Assembly: GCA_020635495.1 (NCBI GenBank)
Contig: JACJZQ010000006.1
Coordinates: forward strand, 62,001-126,000
Length of the DNA: 64,000 nt
Reading direction: 5' to 3'
Source of the DNA: Flavobacteriales bacterium
GTDB taxonomy: Bacteria; Bacteroidota; Bacteroidia; UBA10329
Within the stretch, counting starts at the first letter, position 1, and every line of letters starts with the position of its first letter. The notes under the pieces are model-generated. The model worked only from the letters and a program-made list of their open reading frames with translations, searched no databases and was not told where the DNA came from. Position numbers and translations under genes: made by a program. Below, in pieces: positions 32,582-39,868 of this stretch.

Positions 32582-33523
32582 CTACTGTGTGAGTGTACAT
32601 ACAAACGTATCTAACGTGGTTGCGTAACCGGCCCACACGCCTCGTCCTCCGTTGTCAAAATTGGAGAATACCGGAGTTGGCGAACTGAATGGATTCAGGT
32701 TGGATGCCGCATCTACCGACTCCCAGAAATCGTAAACACCACGGTCTATGGTACCAAGTTTTACCACAACGGTGTCGCCTTCTCTGAACCACCAGTATTC
32801 TTCTCCATCGCCATTGTCATTGGCCAAATTGGAACCTTGCCAAATGTTGAAGTCGATTGTTTCTCCTTCAAAAAGACGGTCTCCGAAACTGGGTCCTCCA
32901 TCAATCGGGAACATTCCTCTGTTCTGCGTAAGGTTCTCCGTCCACACATAGTAATATTCTGTTGTGGCAGGTGGATCACTTAGCGTTACCCAAATGGAGC
33001 CAAGGCTGTCGCCAAGAGGAGTTTCATCCTTGTACCACAGACTATCGAACATGATCTGGCTTCCGATGGTTGTTGTTGCCGAATACAACTGACCTTCAAC
33101 GTACGCCCTTAGCGTGTACGTTTTTCCCAATTCTCCTACCATGCCAAGGTTGGCGTTGATACATAGATCGAGTCCAGGAGGAAACGACTCGAACCCGAGC
33201 AATTCCAAAGCCTGCTCCTGCTGTTCAGGAGTAAGATCGGATAGACAAATCTGCGGCAGTTCAACTCGGTTGCCATCGTACTCTACAAACACGCTATCAG
33301 CATCAACCAACGAGTTGATGATAGCATCAGCAGCAGTTTGAATTGGATCGAAATAATTTGAACTGCGCGAGATAATGACATACGGAAACTGGCCGTTCTC
33401 GATATATCCCTCGAAAACAATTCCGTTCACTCCTTCCGGAAGGTCTACGTCCAACACTTTCTCGCAAGACGCAAAACCGATAACGGTAAGAAGCAGCAAT
33501 ATGGTTTTTGTAAGCTTTCTCAT
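32582..33523 (-). CDS. DUF4249 lipoprotein paired with TonB receptor
   Basis: A 313-residue lipoprotein. MRKLTKTILLLLTVIGFASC is a signal peptide with lipobox FASC, followed by EKVLDVDLPEGVNGIVFEGYI, the usual opening of DUF4249 proteins. Conserved lines such as VIISRSSNYFDP and the (Y/S)YYVW strand are present. DUF4249 genes are almost always next to TonB-dependent receptors and are thought to be their surface-exposed partners. The ATG at 33523 begins only 2 bp after the receptor stop, so translation is probably coupled; the longer frame to 33544 would overlap it. The ligand is unknown. Confidence 0.88.
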   Translation of the reverse strand: MRKLTKTILLLLTVIGFASCEKVLDVDLPEGVNGIVFEGYIENGQFPYVIISRSSNYFDPIQTAADAIINSLVDADSVFVEYDGNRVELPQICLSDLTPEQQEQALELLGFESFPPGLDLCINANLGMVGELGKTYTLRAYVEGQLYSATTTIGSQIMFDSLWYKDETPLGDSLGSIWVTLSDPPATTEYYYVWTENLTQNRGMFPIDGGPSFGDRLFEGETIDFNIWQGSNLANDNGDGEEYWWFREGDTVVVKLGTIDRGVYDFWESVDAASNLNPFSSPTPVFSNFDNGGRGVWAGYATTLDTFVCTLTQ

Positions 33524-33525
33524 CG

Positions 33526-35940
33526 TTAGAATTTGAAGTTCCATGTTACACTTGGCAGAATTGGGAAGACAGAAACCTGACGTGCTTCTATCTTAATGGA
33601 CTGGTCATCTTCGTTTACATCAGTAGCGAAGTATATGAAGTACGGATTCTGACGGCTGTAGACATTGTAGATTCCGAAGTTCCATGTGCTCTTGAAACGC
33701 TTGTTCTTCTTTGGGTTTGGATGCAGCGTTGCACCCAGGTCCAATCGGTGATAATCGGGCATTCTGAACGAGTTCCTATCTCCGTATTCGGTCACGATAT
33801 TTCCGTTGATGAAGTATCTGGAAGCAGGCACCGTCATGGCACTTCCCGTACCGTAAACGAACACGGTAGAAATGGACCATCGCTTCGAAATTCTGTAAGA
33901 ACCAACAATGGAAAGGTCGTGCCTTCTATCATAGGTTGCTGGGAATGGTTTTCCATTGTTCAGGTCTGGGAAAACACGGTTGGTCCATGCCAATGTATAA
34001 CCTATCCATCCAGTGAATTTCTGACCATTCTTTCTGATGAAGAACTCCACTCCGTATGAATCTCCTTTACCGAATACAAAGTTGTTATCCGGGTTATTAT
34101 TGATGTTCTGATCGGGGCTGAATCCATCTCGATACTCAATGAGATTGTTCATCAATTTGTAGTATCCTTCAACGCTTATCTCCAATTTATCATCGAAGAA
34201 ATTATGGAAGTAACCGAGCGCCCACTGATGTCCGATCTGCGGTTTCACAATATCTGTACTTGGCACCCAGAAATCTGTTGGAAAACTGATGGAAGCCAAA
34301 CTGGCCAAGTGGATGTACTGATAATTCATGGCATAAGATGCCTTGATGGAATTATGCTTTCCGAGCATGGCCCTACCTGAGATCCTTGGTTCGGCAATAC
34401 CGTAAGTCTTCACATTTTCCAACGTTCCATAAGAAACAGTATCAACCACCTGCCCTACTTCGTTCTGAATGTATCTATCAAACGGACCTGTATGTGCAAA
34501 CAGCGATCCGCGCACGCCCACATTCAATCGGAAACGGTCAGAAATATCCCAGTCGTCCTGAATGTAAAGTGCCGCTTCGTGAGCATGATACTTGACCACA
34601 CCACCAAGATCCAGTTCTGTATCGCCCGTACGGGCAGAAACGCTACTTGGTGTAAACGTGTGATAGATGTAGTTACCACCGAAGCCTACTTTGTGCTTGA
34701 TATCTGGCAACCAATTCAGGTCCAATTTCAAGTTGTAATCGCGAATTCCGGATCTGAGTGCAAGGTCAAATTCCTGCTGACCCGCCCCGAATTCGAACTG
34801 ATAATCGCTGAAGATGAACGAAGTATTCATGAACAACTTCGGGTTGAAGATGTGATTCCAGCGCAAAGAAGTTGTGGCATTTCCCCAACCAATGTTAGCG
34901 CTGAAATCGTCCTGACTCTTGAATCCGAACACATCTCTACCCCAATACGCACTCACAAACAACCTGTCTTTCTTACCCAGCGTGTAGTTCAATTTTCCGT
35001 TCAGGTCGAAGAAATAGTAAGTGGCTCCAGCAAAGAATCCGCCTCCATCGGCATCATCATCTGTAGCAAGATCGGCAATGGCACCACCAAGTAGACCGAT
35101 GTATGCAAACCTTCCGGAGACAATGAACGACCCTTTGTCTTTTACCAACGGACCTTGCAGGGTGAGTCTGGAGTTGATGATTCCCAATCCGCCTTCCAAC
35201 TCAAACTTCTTGTTGTTCCCCTCTTTCATGCTAATATCCAAGACGGAAGAAAGTCTACCTCCGTATTTGGCCGGCATCGAGCCTTTGGTCAACTCCATCC
35301 CTTTGATAGCATCCGCATTGAATACCGAAAGGAATCCGAACAAGTGCGAAGCGTTGTAAACAACCGCTTCATCTAACAACACCAAGTTCTGATCTGGCCC
35401 CCCACCACGCACGTACAGTCCAGCATTTCCTTCAGAACCGGACTGCACACCAGGCATCAACTGAATGGTCTTGATAATGTCCACCTCGCCCATCAGCGCA
35501 GGAAGTTCCTTCACCTGCTGAATAGGAATTTCCACCGTACTCATCTTGGTACTCTTGGTGTTCCTGTCAGCTTTCTCGCCTTTTACCACAACCTCTTCCT
35601 TGGTGTACGAAGACTCTTTCAGTTCAATATTGAACTCCTGATCTTTATTCAGTTTTACTTCTTGCGTGTAGGTCTCGTAACCGAGAAATGACACCTTGAG
35701 TGTATAATCTCCTTCAGGAACGGTAATGGAGTAAAACCCATAAACGTTAGTGGTTGTTCCCTTCATCAGCGGTTCCACGAAAACATTGGTGCCTATCATG
35801 GTCTCGCCATTGGCACCATCCGTAATTGTACCGCTTATAGTGTATTTCTCCTGCGCAAATACCACATTGAGCATGAGCATTAGCAACACCGTATATAAGC
35901 CTCTCTGACCGAACGTACTTCTAAAGCCTTCGAAATTCAA
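33526..35940 (-). CDS. TonB-dependent receptor with carboxypeptidase-like N-terminal domain
   Basis: An outer-membrane transporter of ~800 residues. After the signal peptide (GLYTVLLMLMLNVVFAQ) comes a carboxypeptidase-regulatory-like domain (ISGTITDGANGETMIGTNVF, YTLKVSFLGYETY), then a plug with VRGGGPDQNLVLLD and VLDISMKEGNN, then a 22-strand-type barrel ending in VFPILPSVTWNFKF with terminal Phe. The frame extends to 36009 with an ATG at 35988, but a perfect -7 promoter element lies inside that extension, and TTG at 35940 gives a normal-length signal peptide. The DUF4249 lipoprotein follows after 2 bp; together they form a ligand-uptake pair. Confidence 0.88.
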   Translation of the reverse strand: MNFEGFRSTFGQRGLYTVLLMLMLNVVFAQEKYTISGTITDGANGETMIGTNVFVEPLMKGTTTNVYGFYSITVPEGDYTLKVSFLGYETYTQEVKLNKDQEFNIELKESSYTKEEVVVKGEKADRNTKSTKMSTVEIPIQQVKELPALMGEVDIIKTIQLMPGVQSGSEGNAGLYVRGGGPDQNLVLLDEAVVYNASHLFGFLSVFNADAIKGMELTKGSMPAKYGGRLSSVLDISMKEGNNKKFELEGGLGIINSRLTLQGPLVKDKGSFIVSGRFAYIGLLGGAIADLATDDDADGGGFFAGATYYFFDLNGKLNYTLGKKDRLFVSAYWGRDVFGFKSQDDFSANIGWGNATTSLRWNHIFNPKLFMNTSFIFSDYQFEFGAGQQEFDLALRSGIRDYNLKLDLNWLPDIKHKVGFGGNYIYHTFTPSSVSARTGDTELDLGGVVKYHAHEAALYIQDDWDISDRFRLNVGVRGSLFAHTGPFDRYIQNEVGQVVDTVSYGTLENVKTYGIAEPRISGRAMLGKHNSIKASYAMNYQYIHLASLASISFPTDFWVPSTDIVKPQIGHQWALGYFHNFFDDKLEISVEGYYKLMNNLIEYRDGFSPDQNINNNPDNNFVFGKGDSYGVEFFIRKNGQKFTGWIGYTLAWTNRVFPDLNNGKPFPATYDRRHDLSIVGSYRISKRWSISTVFVYGTGSAMTVPASRYFINGNIVTEYGDRNSFRMPDYHRLDLGATLHPNPKKNKRFKSTWNFGIYNVYSRQNPYFIYFATDVNEDDQSIKIEARQVSVFPILPSVTWNFKF

Positions 35941-35965
35941 TTTTCTTGCCTGATTTTTGGGAGTG

Positions 35966-35973
35966 CAAATGTA
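35966..35973 (-). promoter_or_regulatory. -7 element that decides the receptor start
   Basis: TACATTTG on the minus strand, a perfect TAnnTTTG match, 25 bases before a TTG codon at 35940 and downstream of the ATG at 35988. No clear -33 TTG is seen at the usual distance. Confidence 0.45.
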
Positions 35974-36147
35974 ACCCCATTGACGCATTATTGTTGTAGT
36001 AAACCCCACTATTTACGATAGAGTTTCTCCGTTTTTCATGACATAGGCCCAAGACTGATAATACTCAGTTATATCGGAAACGAATATCAGACTGTCGGCC
36101 TGCTACGCACCGTTTTTTTGCTCCTGAATTATTTAGGACGTGGAAAA

Positions 36148-37410
36148 ATGAAGAAAGCAGTAATTCTAGGAGCAGGTACGGCAGGTACCATGATGGCCAA
36201 TCATTTGGCCAAGAAACTTCCTGAAATGGGATGGGAACTTACGGTGGTAGATCAAGAGAAGACCCACTACTACCAACCAGGGTTTCTGTTTGTTCCATTT
36301 GGCATTTACGAACCGAAGGATGTGGTAAAACCTATTACTGATTTCCTACCGTCAATTGCCAATGTGGTGAATGAGAAAATTGACCGCGTTCTTCCTGATG
36401 AGAACAAAGTTCTGCTTCAAAATGGGGAGGCACTGAACTACGATATTCTGGTTATTGCAACAGGTTCTCAAATCGCCCCAGATGAGGTGGAGGGAATGCT
36501 TTGCGACCAATGGCACAAGGAAATTTTCGATTTCTATACTTATGAAGGAACGTGCGCGCTAGGTGAAAAATTGAAAGATTGGAAAGGTGGGAAATTGGTG
36601 GTTCATGTAACCGAAATGCCAATTAAATGTCCTGTTGCGCCTCTTGAATTCGCATTCTTGGCGGACGCCTTCTTTGTAGAGAAGGGAATGCGAGACAAGG
36701 TTGATATAACATTTGTAACACCTTTAAGTGGTGCCTTCACAAAACCAGTTGCTTCAGACAAGTTAGGTTACTTATTGAAGGAAAAGAACATAACGATAGT
36801 TCCTGACTTCGCCATTGAGAGAGTTGACAGTGAAAACCGCAAGATTCACGACTATGGCGGTAAAGAAGTTGAGTACGACCTGCTGGTTACAGTGCCTACC
36901 AACATGGGCGACAGCATGGTTGAACGTTCGGGCTTTGGAGACGACCTCAATTTCATTCCAACAGATAAGTGTACGCTTCAAAGCAAGGTTGCGGACAACA
37001 TTTTTGTGATCGGTGATGCTACGAATCTTCCCGCATCGAAAGCCGGATCGGTTGCACACTTCGAAGCGGAAATTCTTTACGACAACATTCTTCGGTTCAT
37101 TGACGGAAAACCGTTGGGAGAAACATTCGATGGTCATTCCAATTGCTTCATAGAAACTGGGCATGGCAAAGCTCTGCTAATCGATTTCAACTATACTCAC
37201 GAACCAGTTGAAGGCTCCTTTCCGCTTGGCACATTGGGTCCGTTGAAGCTTTTGAAAGAATCGAGGGTGAACCACTTAGGAAAGCTTGCTTTCAGGTGGG
37301 TGTACTGGAACATCCTTCTCAAAGGAAGACCTATACCATTTGTACCGGCCACTATGAGTGAGGCAGGCAAACAACTAGAACAGATAAATCAACAAACCAT
37401 CATAGATTGA
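36148..37410 (+). CDS. sulfide:quinone oxidoreductase-like flavoprotein
   Basis: A 420-residue FAD-dependent pyridine-nucleotide-disulfide type enzyme of the SQR/FCSD group. The N-terminal dinucleotide fold is AVILGAGTAGTMMANHLAKK, followed by HYYQPGFLFVPFG, the typical SQR substrate-region motif. Cysteines lie where SQR has them: Cys119 (GMLCDQW), Cys161 (IKCPVAP) and Cys333 (HSNCFIETG); the last two are the usual catalytic pair. FAD motif FVIGDATNLPASKAG is present. Characterised SQRs oxidise sulfide and reduce quinone at the membrane. Start at 36148 is chosen because the dinucleotide fold begins there; the frame extends to 36118. It leads a three-gene sulfur operon, 4 bp before the next gene. 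Confidence 0.85.
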   Translation: MKKAVILGAGTAGTMMANHLAKKLPEMGWELTVVDQEKTHYYQPGFLFVPFGIYEPKDVVKPITDFLPSIANVVNEKIDRVLPDENKVLLQNGEALNYDILVIATGSQIAPDEVEGMLCDQWHKEIFDFYTYEGTCALGEKLKDWKGGKLVVHVTEMPIKCPVAPLEFAFLADAFFVEKGMRDKVDITFVTPLSGAFTKPVASDKLGYLLKEKNITIVPDFAIERVDSENRKIHDYGGKEVEYDLLVTVPTNMGDSMVERSGFGDDLNFIPTDKCTLQSKVADNIFVIGDATNLPASKAGSVAHFEAEILYDNILRFIDGKPLGETFDGHSNCFIETGHGKALLIDFNYTHEPVEGSFPLGTLGPLKLLKESRVNHLGKLAFRWVYWNILLKGRPIPFVPATMSEAGKQLEQINQQTIID

Positions 37411-37414
37411 TACC

Positions 37415-37723
37415 ATGACAACAACAATTGCAGGAACAGAAGTAAGCGTAAACGCTGAAGGTTACATGACAGACCTGAACCAGTGGACCAAGGAAATTGC
37501 CCTTGAAATAGCTGCGCAGGAAGGTGTTACCATGACAGATAAGAATTGGGAAGTTATAGCTTGGATTCAGGATCAGTATCGAAAGGAAGTACCATTGACC
37601 ATCAGAAAAGTGGGCAAAAGCGGAATCACAGACATCAAAGAATTCTACGAGCTTTTCCCGAACGGACCATTGAAAAAAGCATCAAAAATTGCTGGCATCC
37701 CTAAGCCTGTCAGCTGTATCTAA
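37415..37723 (+). CDS. TusE/DsrC family sulfur-carrier protein
   Basis: A 102-residue protein of the DsrC/TusE family. It shows VNAEGYMTDLNQWTKEIA, NWEVIAWIQDQY, and the conserved flexible C-terminal arm ending PKPVSCI. The penultimate Cys101 is the family's universal sulfur-carrying cysteine. The second cysteine of true DsrC, ten residues earlier in the ACKIAG context, is replaced (KKASKIAG has Ser). That makes it TusE-like, able to carry sulfur as persulfide but not to form the DsrC intramolecular trisulfide. It is 4 bp after the SQR-like gene and 11 bp before a DsrE2-like gene. Confidence 0.88.
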   Translation: MTTTIAGTEVSVNAEGYMTDLNQWTKEIALEIAAQEGVTMTDKNWEVIAWIQDQYRKEVPLTIRKVGKSGITDIKEFYELFPNGPLKKASKIAGIPKPVSCI

Positions 37724-37734
37724 ACATTAAAGCC

Positions 37735-38220
37735 ATGAGCGAGCAAAAAGAAGCCCCGGTTAAAAAACTGTTGCTGATACTATCAAAAGCAACTATCGAG
37801 AACGTTTATGCCTGTTTTATTTTGGCCAACGGTGCTAGAATGGAAGGCATAGAGTCTGAGATTTTCTTCACATTCTTCGGACTGGAGGCTATTACCAAAT
37901 CCAAGCTGAATGACCTTCATGTTGCTACAGTTGGAAATCCGGCCATGCACATTCCAACCATGATAGGTGGACTACCAGGAATGGAAACCTTCGCCACCAA
38001 AATGATGAAAAAGGAGATGGACAAACTGGACATTCCGCCAGTTGATGAATTCTTGGAAATTCTAAGCGCATCTGGATGCAAAATGTGGGCTTGCAAGCTT
38101 GCAATGGACATGTTTCATATTGAGAAAGAGGACTTGTTTGATGACCTTGACGGAGTTCTTACCGTTGGAGGATTTTACGAACGTGCTGCAGGAGAAGGTT
38201 CGCACCTCATGTTCATTTGA
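37735..38220 (+). CDS. DsrE2-like (DsrE/F/H superfamily) sulfur-transfer protein
   Basis: A 161-residue protein of the DsrE2 branch. Typical features are KKLLLILSKATIENVYACFILANGA near the N-terminus, EIFFTFFGLEAI, a Met-rich middle (FATKMMKKEMDKL), and CKMWACKLAMDMF with the cysteine that carries sulfur in this family. DsrE2 proteins are often membrane-associated sulfurtransferases that work with TusA or DsrC-type carriers. The Met-rich middle is hydrophobic but not an obvious transmembrane helix. It is the last gene of the sulfur operon; a terminator follows at 38241-38270. Confidence 0.88.
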   Translation: MSEQKEAPVKKLLLILSKATIENVYACFILANGARMEGIESEIFFTFFGLEAITKSKLNDLHVATVGNPAMHIPTMIGGLPGMETFATKMMKKEMDKLDIPPVDEFLEILSASGCKMWACKLAMDMFHIEKEDLFDDLDGVLTVGGFYERAAGEGSHLMFI

Positions 38221-38240
38221 GCAACACCTGTTTTAATTGG

Positions 38241-38270
38241 AAAAGGGCAGCCGCATGGCTGCCCTTTTTT
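38241..38270 (+). terminator. terminator of the sulfur operon
   Basis: A 12-bp stem (AAAAGGGCAGCC/GGCTGCCCTTTT) with loop GCAT and a T run, 20 bp after the DsrE2-like stop. Confidence 0.9.
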
Positions 38271-38273
38271 CTG

Positions 38274-38348
38274 TCGGGGTGAGTGGATTCGAACCACCGC
38301 TCTCGCGCCCCCCAGACGCGCACTTTAACCGGGCTAAGCTACACCCCG
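38274..38348 (-). tRNA. tRNA-Pro(GGG)
   Basis: Read on the minus strand this folds as a 75-base tRNA: acceptor CGGGGTG/CACCCCG, D arm GCTT/AAGT, anticodon stem CGCGT/GCGCG around loop CTGGGGG (anticodon GGG, G37 as usual for tRNA-Pro), T arm GGTGG-TTCGAAT-CCACT and discriminator A. CCA is not fully encoded. The start lies just beyond the terminator of the sulfur operon. Confidence 0.93.
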
Positions 38349-38473
38349 AAACAGGGCTTCAAATGTATCACTTTTCGTAACTGACAGAAATGAACACAAC
38401 GAACCGAAACCTTCGATTCAAAAAATCGTTAATCTTGTATTGACCATTTTTCAGAACCAAAAAACCTATTGAA

Positions 38474-38908
38474 ATGCGCGTTAAGTTCTTGCTGACAATC
38501 CTATTTACTGTTACCATGTTCAATCTAACCTCAGCTCAGTGTACAACTGGCAATTGTTATGATGGAAATGGATCTTACATGTTTGAAAATGGAGACCTGT
38601 ACAATGGGCAGTGGAAAAAGGGCGAAATGTTCGGTTATGGCGTTTACGAATTTGCTAACGGAGACGTTTACAAAGGAGCCTGGAAAGCCGGCCAGATGGA
38701 AGGCAGAGGAACGTACACCTATGCCAATGGTGACAAGTACATCGGAGAATGGAAAGAGGGCAAAATGAATGGTCGTGGGCATTTTCATTGGAGCCTGCCT
38801 GGAGACCTTATGACCAATGCCAAGTACGAGGGATTCTTTAAGGATGGGGTTCCGAAGAACATTGAAGTGAAGGAAACAGGAGCTCCTTCTGCTCAACCAG
38901 AAAGATAA
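38474..38908 (+). CDS. secreted MORN-repeat protein
   Basis: A 144-residue protein with a signal peptide (MRVKFLLTILFTVTMFNLTSAQ) and four MORN repeats: SYMFENGDLYNGQWKKGEMF, YEFANGDVYKGAWKAGQM, YTYANGDKYIGEWKEGKM, and a fourth around AKYEGFFKDG. MORN repeats form beta-hairpin stacks that can mediate membrane or protein contact. The precise role is unknown. The first two Cys are near the mature N-terminus (CTTGNC). A terminator follows at 38914-38937. Confidence 0.85.
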   Translation: MRVKFLLTILFTVTMFNLTSAQCTTGNCYDGNGSYMFENGDLYNGQWKKGEMFGYGVYEFANGDVYKGAWKAGQMEGRGTYTYANGDKYIGEWKEGKMNGRGHFHWSLPGDLMTNAKYEGFFKDGVPKNIEVKETGAPSAQPER

Positions 38909-38913
38909 TATAT

Positions 38914-38937
38914 AGGGCCCTTCGGCCCTTTTTTTTG
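38914..38937 (+). terminator. terminator of the MORN gene
   Basis: A 6-bp stem AGGGCC/GGCCCT with tetraloop CTTC and a run of nine Ts, 5 bp after the stop. Confidence 0.85.
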
Positions 38938-38998
38938 GTTTATACAGTTCCTGATTTCAAATCCGCGGGTTGTATATTGTAAGGCAAACAATTGTTCC

Positions 38999-39868
38999 AT
39001 GGCCTTACCATTCCCGTTCAAGAAAGTTGCTACTGCCATCGCGTTTTCGCCATATGCAGAAGCCAATATGCACGAAAGCACACGCATTGCAAAAATGCTT
39101 GGTGCAGAATTGGTTCTTATCCATGTAGGCGCGGAGACTCCTGAAAAGAAGGAACAGCTTGAACTGCTTATCTCTCAAACAGAAATTGACAGAGCAAGGG
39201 TTAACGTTGAATTCAGAGAGGGAGATCCCGTAAAAAGCATTCTGGCTTCATGCGCGGAGAACAATGTTGATCTGCTGATAGCCGGTGCCCAGAAAAAGGA
39301 AAACCTGCTGAAATTCTACACCGGTTCTGTTGCCCGTAAATTGTGCCGTAAAGCAAAATGCAACATTCTGCTGCTTACAGACCGTTCGGTTATCAGAAAT
39401 CAGTGCAGGCAGATAATCGTTTCTGGAGACGACCACACAAAAACTGCTGGAACCGTTCGGACTGCCAACTATTTCGGTAAAGTGCTGGGAGCCAATCAGA
39501 TCACCATTGTAGACGAGATAGACCCGAAGAAAGCGGCCTCTTCTGCAGATGACGACCACCAATTGGCCCAAGCTACACAGAAAAGAAAAGAGGTAAAACA
39601 AAAGGAAGGCGAACGCCTGATGGATCTTGAGAAGCAGTTGAAACAGGATGACTCATTACCGGTCTCTCACAAATACATTTTTGGCAAACCGGGCTATACC
39701 ATTGGTCATTATGCTCATTCTCAGAAAGCAGATCTTTTGGTAATGAATTCTCCTGATACTGAATTGGGAATCATCGACCGCGTCTTTCCTCATGACCTCG
39801 AATACGTGCTTTCCGATCTACCGTGCTGCCTTATGATCGTTCATCAAACCACCGATAAAGTTGCATGA
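38999..39868 (+). CDS. universal stress protein, two Usp domains
   Basis: A 289-residue tandem Usp protein. Domain 1 (~1-127) begins FKKVATAIAFSPYAEANMHE and ends CRKAKCNILLLTD, with GSVARKLCRKAKC giving the phosphate-binding line. Domain 2 (~133-289) begins RQIIVSGDDHTKTAGT and ends SDLPCCLMIVH. Usp proteins bind ATP or other nucleotides and often accompany transporters as regulatory partners. The stop overlaps the start of the SulP transporter gene by 4 bp (ATGA), so coupled translation and a functional link are likely. Confidence 0.88.
   Translation: MALPFPFKKVATAIAFSPYAEANMHESTRIAKMLGAELVLIHVGAETPEKKEQLELLISQTEIDRARVNVEFREGDPVKSILASCAENNVDLLIAGAQKKENLLKFYTGSVARKLCRKAKCNILLLTDRSVIRNQCRQIIVSGDDHTKTAGTVRTANYFGKVLGANQITIVDEIDPKKAASSADDDHQLAQATQKRKEVKQKEGERLMDLEKQLKQDDSLPVSHKYIFGKPGYTIGHYAHSQKADLLVMNSPDTELGIIDRVFPHDLEYVLSDLPCCLMIVHQTTDKVA

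Noticed and set aside
34492..35094. 200-codon plus-strand frame opposite the TonB receptor
   Set aside because: Antisense shadow; the receptor frame carries clear family motifs throughout.
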